From Candidatus Omnitrophota bacterium (GTDB lineage Bacteria; Omnitrophota; Gorgyraeia; Duberdicusellales; 4484-171), in assembly GCA_028702365.1 (NCBI GenBank), contig JAQVOZ010000032.1:1-10711 (forward strand): a stretch of DNA of 10,711 nucleotides, written 5' to 3'. The notes beneath the pieces were generated by a model. It was not told where the DNA came from, did no database searches, and worked only from the letters and a program-made list of their open reading frames with translations. Below are positions 9,701 to 10,711 of the stretch, one piece after another (the stretch's first letter is position 1; the number at the start of each line of letters is the position of its first letter). The translations under genes were made by a program, and so were the position numbers.

Positions 9701-10711
9701 TTGCCGGCAGGAGTAATAGCAATTTTATAGTCGAGACGGGAGCGCGCATCAAAGAAACGTTCCAAATACCACAAATCGGTTCCTTCAAGTTTTTTAAAGG
9801 GCTGCTTGTGTCTAGGCCACCAGCCGGTCATATCTCCGGCTAGAGCTACAGTATCGACAATACCTCTGTATTCATCTCCCTGCCTATAAAGAAATACTAC
9901 CGGCATTTTGTTCTTTAAATTTTTTTGACTTTCACCGATAAGAGGTGCGCCTACCTGCTTAACGCGCGACCAGAATTCCTCTAAAATCTGGCTTTTGTAT
10001 GGTAACATTTTTATTTTTTTAAATTCTTTGTACAATTCATCCGATAAAGGATTCAAAACAGCGCTTGAGGAAGAACTCACCAGAGTAGGAATGTCATTGG
10101 TCAACAAAGGCACTTTTACCCGGTTTAATCCAGAATTAGCAGTTGCTGTTGCCTGCAATAGACCTTTTCCTTTCTGTATTTTTCCATCAATTTGAATCCT
10201 GAATTCGTATTTACCTTTTTGAAATTGCCTTGTCTCCACAGAAGCAATATACATAGTAATTTCTTTTGGCAAACCATACGCAACTTCCACTGGATGCATT
10301 GAGTATGCGCGGCTGCCAGCGAGAAGCTTAACATCACGTGCCGCACCCTTTATAAAAGCCCAGACTTCGAATTTTTCGCCTTTATCTATAAAACGCTGCT
10401 GCCTGGCATTGCCAAAGCCGGGGAAAGTGTTTACCAGCGTTGGCTGCGCAGTTGCTTTCACTTCTGCAATGTTTCTCCGTGGCAGATTGCGCAGAAATCT
10501 GATGATTTCGTTTGCTTGGGACGGGGCGGTTTGATTTTGTGCGGCACGAAGAAGGTCTTCAAGAGCAATAGGCATCTTGCACACCCAGTTATCCGCAGTG
10601 GTTCCGGAAATATTTGTGATGCGCTCCACCCACGACCCTGGCCAATTACCCCAGTCAACCCACATCAAAACAGATAAAAGGCTGGGAGCTGCAACAATCG
10701 GATTCAGCAAG
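1..10711 (-). CDS. Internal fragment of a giant multidomain protein, open at both ends
   Basis: I read all 3,570 codons of this frame and found no TAA, TAG or TGA. Neither the true start nor the stop lies in the window, so any method needing a complete ORF would miss it. The translation is protein-like throughout, with family motifs recognisable at regular intervals and no sign of frameshift. Modules in order are an unidentified beta-rich part, E-set plus Fes-like esterase, basic linker, Tat-signal-like segment, helical region, HExxxH metallopeptidase-like domain, Trp-rich region, two GHKL ATPase domains, a caspase/CHAT-like candidate, a SAM methyltransferase, an unknown alpha/beta domain and a PD-(D/E)XK-like domain. 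Ser-rich strings separate most of them. Joined unrelated enzymes in one giant chain are known from Omnitrophota; assignment to that phylum is my inference. The function of the whole is unknown. No convincing membrane helix is seen in this slice. Confidence 0.95.
739..762 (-). other. Ser-rich linker (ASSASSSA, residues 3317-3324)
   Basis: Five serines with alanines, preceded by KKAGR, mark the border between the unknown alpha/beta domain and the basic start of the nuclease-like domain. Confidence 0.75.
772..1356 (-). other. Alpha/beta domain of unknown family (residues 3119-3313)
   Basis: HLVVIPVHTRKRSEVCDILA (3131-3150) and KITTVLYGQAW (3188-3198) are strand-like. A hydrophobic, Gly-rich stretch, VCLNAALFGVVLGVFGV (3200-3216), is too glycine-rich and short for a confident membrane helix. 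Later parts include HISGGHFSKYGLALVPYRIF (3254-3273) and a typical domain end, FTVRIFRNTAEMVEHLKKAG (about 3295-3315). It looks like a compact, conserved-type domain but I do not recognise the family. Neighbours are the methyltransferase and the nuclease-like domain, each separated from it by a Ser-rich string. Confidence 0.5.
1357..1368 (-). other. Ser-rich linker (SSSV, residues 3115-3118)
   Basis: SVASSSVNKG follows the methyltransferase and an Asn/Arg/Gln-rich tail (NRGKTQNRNQ). Confidence 0.75.
1417..2313 (-). other. Class I SAM-dependent methyltransferase domain (residues 2800-3098)
   Basis: Motif I is FVVDLGAGADLWMLRQLA (2850-2867, GxG-type loop with Asp2853). The acidic end of strand 2 is KLYGVDLL (2874-2881, Asp2879). 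FNAAIASFTWDYL (2911-2923) corresponds to the strand-4 region, and EMQRIIKPAGTLILVLHHP (2934-2952) is the typical helix plus strand-5 signature. The closing strands appear only near 3070-3097 (VAYGVILRK). The core is therefore split by a helical, Leu/Lys/Glu-rich insertion of about 100 residues (about 2955-3055, bases 1546-1848). SAM binding looks intact. The acceptor substrate (small molecule, protein, nucleic acid) is not evident. Confidence 0.85.
2338..2352 (-). other. Ser-rich linker (TSSSV, residues 2787-2791)
   Basis: RTSSSVAS lies between the caspase-like candidate and the methyltransferase and is followed by a hydrophilic Asn/Lys/Asp stretch. Confidence 0.75.
2356..2946 (-). other. Caspase/CHAT/CPD-like cysteine peptidase candidate (residues 2589-2785)
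   Basis: Strands NVIEFVP (2629-2635), KFVLVEG (2642-2648) and YFYEGPAIAIHG (2657-2668) lead to a His-Gly. A helix (VPLTKIINAV, 2680-2689) follows, then a strand ending in Cys, QLLAVVCNRGNG (2697-2708). A later strand, HVQVCFSAKGWSV (2756-2768), closes the segment. A hydrophobic strand ending in His-Gly, a helix, then a strand ending in Cys is the order of clan CD peptidases and of the RTX cysteine protease domain, with His2667 and Cys2703 as the would-be dyad. The His-Cys gap of 36 is short. The assignment is by pattern only. If right, the domain could cut the giant chain at the Ser-rich strings. Confidence 0.4.
2947..3492 (-). other. Second GHKL/HATPase domain, canonical (residues 2407-2588)
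   Basis: All boxes of a histidine-kinase-type ATPase are present. The N-box is WALKEIMINAIDFS (2457-2470, Asn2465), G1 is IISDEGRGID (2494-2503, Asp2497), the F-box-like part is INLVFEKDVTTRK (2531-2543), G2 is GGVGLAFVKKEVEKAGG (2547-2563), and the final strand is SGTSIVIALP (2573-2582). The segment before the N-box (2407-2450) is helical but lacks a phosphoacceptor His in an H-box context, and there is no receiver domain nearby. This is therefore an ATPase module without visible phosphotransfer parts. It may phosphorylate a partner, act as an ATP-driven switch, or have been retained as a fold. Confidence 0.9.
3493..3513 (-). other. Ser/Ala-rich linker (SSAAAAV, residues 2400-2406)
   Basis: A short Ser-Ser-Ala-Ala-Ala-Ala-Val string separates the two ATPase domains. 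Confidence 0.7.
3526..4257 (-). other. First GHKL/HATPase domain, divergent (residues 2152-2395)
   Basis: The ATP-binding Bergerat fold is indicated by an N-box, DIVRVMARNTLQHAV (2258-2272, Asn2266), and a clear G1 box, IYIIDSGSGMP (2304-2314, Asp2308 in DxGxGM). A later GGVLFGM (2380-2386) may be the lid/G2 glycine stretch. Upstream helices (about 2160-2250) contain no histidine-kinase H-box that I can see. An insertion of about 60 residues between G1 and the G2-like glycines is unusual. It probably binds ATP, but whether it phosphorylates anything is open. Its direct neighbour is a second, more canonical copy. Confidence 0.7.
4258..4269 (-). other. Ser-rich linker (SSSS, residues 2148-2151)
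   Basis: Four serines preceded by Val mark the boundary between the Trp-rich region and the first GHKL ATPase domain. Confidence 0.7.
4270..5082 (-). other. Trp- and Asn-rich region of unknown family (residues 1877-2147)
   Basis: It is rich in Trp, Arg, Asn and Tyr, with motifs such as LIGDFYLRNFYDNRAWDN (1912-1929), HLLEAKHWWTAGAVEEFMQA (1954-1973) and PLDYYSVEKLSLRQLYPRT (2101-2119). It has no family signature I know. It ends at VSSSS and is followed directly by the first ATPase domain, so it could be a sensor or accessory domain for it. No functional claim is made. Confidence 0.45.
5083..5103 (-). other. Ser-rich linker (SSSASSV, residues 1870-1876)
   Basis: This string lies between the metallopeptidase-like domain and the Trp-rich unknown region and is preceded by a Lys/Arg cluster (KKRIK). 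Confidence 0.75.
5107..5790 (-). other. HExxxH metallopeptidase-like domain (residues 1641-1868)
   Basis: Beta strands INYVVVIAE (1748-1756) lead into a helix carrying SVMHEMAGHIARHE (1768-1781, motif at bases 5383-5400). His1771, Glu1772 and His1776 give HExxxH, one residue longer than the common HExxH. This is the spacing and the GH ending of dipeptidyl-peptidase III (family M49, HELLGH). Twenty residues later, LLEYGAYQVE (1794-1803) offers Glu1796 as a third zinc ligand. The rest does not look like a full M49 enzyme, and the domain is only about 230 residues. I infer a zinc peptidase or a descendant of one. Substrate is unknown; processing of the giant chain is one possibility. Confidence 0.55.
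5791..6000 (-). other. Basic linker with two Ser-rich strings (residues 1571-1640)
   Basis: AVSSSV (1576-1581, bases 5968-5985) and RSSS (1631-1634, bases 5809-5820) bracket a Lys/Arg/Asn-rich stretch that looks unstructured. It separates the helical region from the metallopeptidase-like domain. Confidence 0.65.
6001..8220 (-). other. Long helical region of unknown family (residues 831-1570)
   Basis: About 740 residues are dominated by Leu, Lys, Glu, Ala and Arg with helical periodicity and few Gly or Pro. Examples are DAEVRAKALEEIADRVNETK (1380-1399) and RIILMVSVLYADGQIEPLYR (1263-1282). No catalytic motif, membrane helix or repeat unit that I trust is visible. The DNA is richer in G+C than the rest of the window, and the block starts directly behind the Tat-like segment, so it may be the mature part of a formerly exported protein. 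Structural scaffold roles are possible; I do not assign a function. Confidence 0.55.
8221..8310 (-). other. Buried twin-arginine (Tat) signal-peptide-like segment (residues 801-830)
   Basis: SINRRGAVKLMGASLLSGYL (801-820) has the Tat arrangement: twin Arg at 804-805, Lys at 809 in the place of the consensus RRxFLK, and a mildly hydrophobic, Gly/Ala/Leu/Ser-rich h-region. It ends in EKVPVAA (824-830), which has a signal-peptidase-like V-A-A. It sits about 800 residues into the visible chain, so it cannot act as an N-terminal signal for this polypeptide unless an internal start or processing exposes it. The simplest reading is a relic of a once separate exported protein fused in frame. Confidence 0.5.
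8311..8790 (-). other. Basic, Ser-rich linker region (residues 641-800)
   Basis: This stretch has no domain I recognise. It begins with RNFRSSSAVSSKSR (645-658) and has many Lys, Arg, Gln and Asn residues. Two more Ser-rich strings follow: SASSP at 769-773 and ASSPGSAAS at 793-801. It contains a predicted helix-rich part (about 660-715) and low-complexity basic sequence. It is probably flexible and joins the esterase to a segment that looks like a former gene start. Confidence 0.6.
8746..8766 (-). other. Ser-rich linker 2 (SSSAVSS, residues 649-655)
   Basis: This string follows directly on the end of the esterase fold and is flanked by Arg on one side and Lys/Arg on the other. Confidence 0.75.
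8791..9549 (-). other. Fes / esterase-D family alpha/beta hydrolase domain with Cys at the nucleophile position (residues 388-640)
   Basis: Recognisable family landmarks are the strand PTVYFLDG (425-432), REY-like RITEYMRNTERF (473-484), LVPFVGSRYR (492-501), the nucleophile elbow LGYCLGG (512-518), FGKVASQS (532-539) and the histidine loop EDHGWGCWRNELP (618-630). The family normally has Ser in GxSxGG; here residue 515 is Cys (bases 9166-9168, TGT). His620 fits the catalytic histidine. The acid usually found just after the strand ending YLSAGLY (569-575) is not visible. Together with the E-set this is a near-complete esterase module embedded in the giant chain. Ester hydrolysis, a thiol-based activity like dienelactone hydrolase (GxCxGG), or loss of activity are all possible. 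Confidence 0.85.
9655..9915 (-). other. E-set / CBM48-like N-terminal domain of the esterase module (residues 266-352)
   Basis: Strand VVFLYRQG (271-278) is followed by VALAGDMTGWWPR (288-300), then LEGTDLWYLERFF (308-320), a Tyr-containing strand (DYKIAI, 327-332) and DPLNRR (347-352). This is the pattern of the beta-sandwich that precedes the hydrolase in enterochelin-esterase (Fes-like) proteins and resembles the glycogen-binding E-set. It probably packs against or presents substrate to the hydrolase that follows. Specificity cannot be read from sequence. Confidence 0.75.
10060..10080 (-). other. Ser-rich linker 1 (VSSSSSA, residues 211-217)
   Basis: Five consecutive serines flanked by Val and Ala lie exactly between the unidentified N-terminal part and the esterase module. 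This is the first of a series of similar interdomain strings in the chain. Confidence 0.8.
10081..10710 (-). other. Residues 1-210: unidentified N-terminal part with a beta-sandwich-like half
   Basis: The first 70 residues include a Trp-rich stretch (WVDWGNWPGSWVER at 17-30) and look like the tail of a domain that begins outside the window. Residues about 90-190 alternate short hydrophobic strands and turns, for example GEKFEVWAFIKG at 111-122 and KGKYEFRIQIDGK at 165-177, which suggests an Ig-like or carbohydrate-binding-like beta sandwich. I do not recognise a family. The part ends at a run of five serines. Its position before an E-set/esterase unit makes an accessory binding role possible, but this is a guess. 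Confidence 0.4.

Noticed and set aside
10125..10346. Short minus-strand ORFs in other frames (also 2685-2888, 6623-6835, 10458-10658)
   Set aside because: They overlap the giant frame on the same strand, have no recognisable product, and do not continue the domains.
10471..10660. Residues 17-80 as the end of an alpha-glucan phosphorylase or other glucan enzyme
   Set aside because: The Trp-rich and GTTADNW wording looked familiar, but I could not match any family motif with confidence, so no name is given.

Overview
The whole window is one uninterrupted protein-coding frame on the minus strand. Reading codons on the reverse complement from base 10710 down to base 1 gives 3,570 consecutive sense codons. 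The first codon is cut by the right edge, and no stop appears before the left edge. There is no intergenic DNA, RNA gene, promoter, terminator, CRISPR array or insertion sequence. Short ORFs readable in other frames or on the plus strand overlap this frame and encode nothing recognisable.

The window is therefore an internal slice, roughly 390 kDa, of a giant multidomain protein. Residue n below lies at bases (10711-3n) to (10713-3n). The layout from N- to C-terminal is as follows. Residues 1-210 are an unidentified, beta-rich part. Residues 266-352 are an E-set/CBM48-like domain, followed by a Fes/esterase-D type alpha/beta hydrolase (388-640) with Cys at the nucleophile position. Residues 641-800 are a basic, Ser-rich linker, and 801-830 look like a buried Tat signal peptide. 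Residues 831-1570 are a long helical region of unknown family. Residues 1641-1868 hold an HEMAGH (HExxxH) metallopeptidase-like domain. Residues 1877-2147 are an unknown Trp-rich region. Two tandem GHKL/HATPase domains follow (2152-2395 and 2407-2588), then a His-Gly...Cys caspase/CHAT-like candidate (2589-2785). A class I SAM methyltransferase with a helical insertion (2800-3098) precedes an unknown alpha/beta domain (3119-3313). A PD-(D/E)XK nuclease-like domain (3326-3570) runs off the window.

Most domains are separated by short Ser-rich strings of the type (V/A/R)SSS(V/A), which act as punctuation. Most of the window is about 35-45% GC by hand count. The helical block and its leading Tat-like segment (about 6,000-8,340) are visibly richer, often 50-60%.

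Very large ORFs joining unrelated enzymatic domains are known from candidate phylum Omnitrophota (OP3), and I favour that lineage. No taxonomic marker is present, so this is inference. I cannot say from sequence whether the protein is secreted, surface-anchored, cytoplasmic or cut into separate enzymes. The mix of hydrolases, ATPases, a methyltransferase and a possible self-processing cysteine peptidase resembles a polyprotein or a predation/symbiosis-type giant effector more than a housekeeping enzyme.
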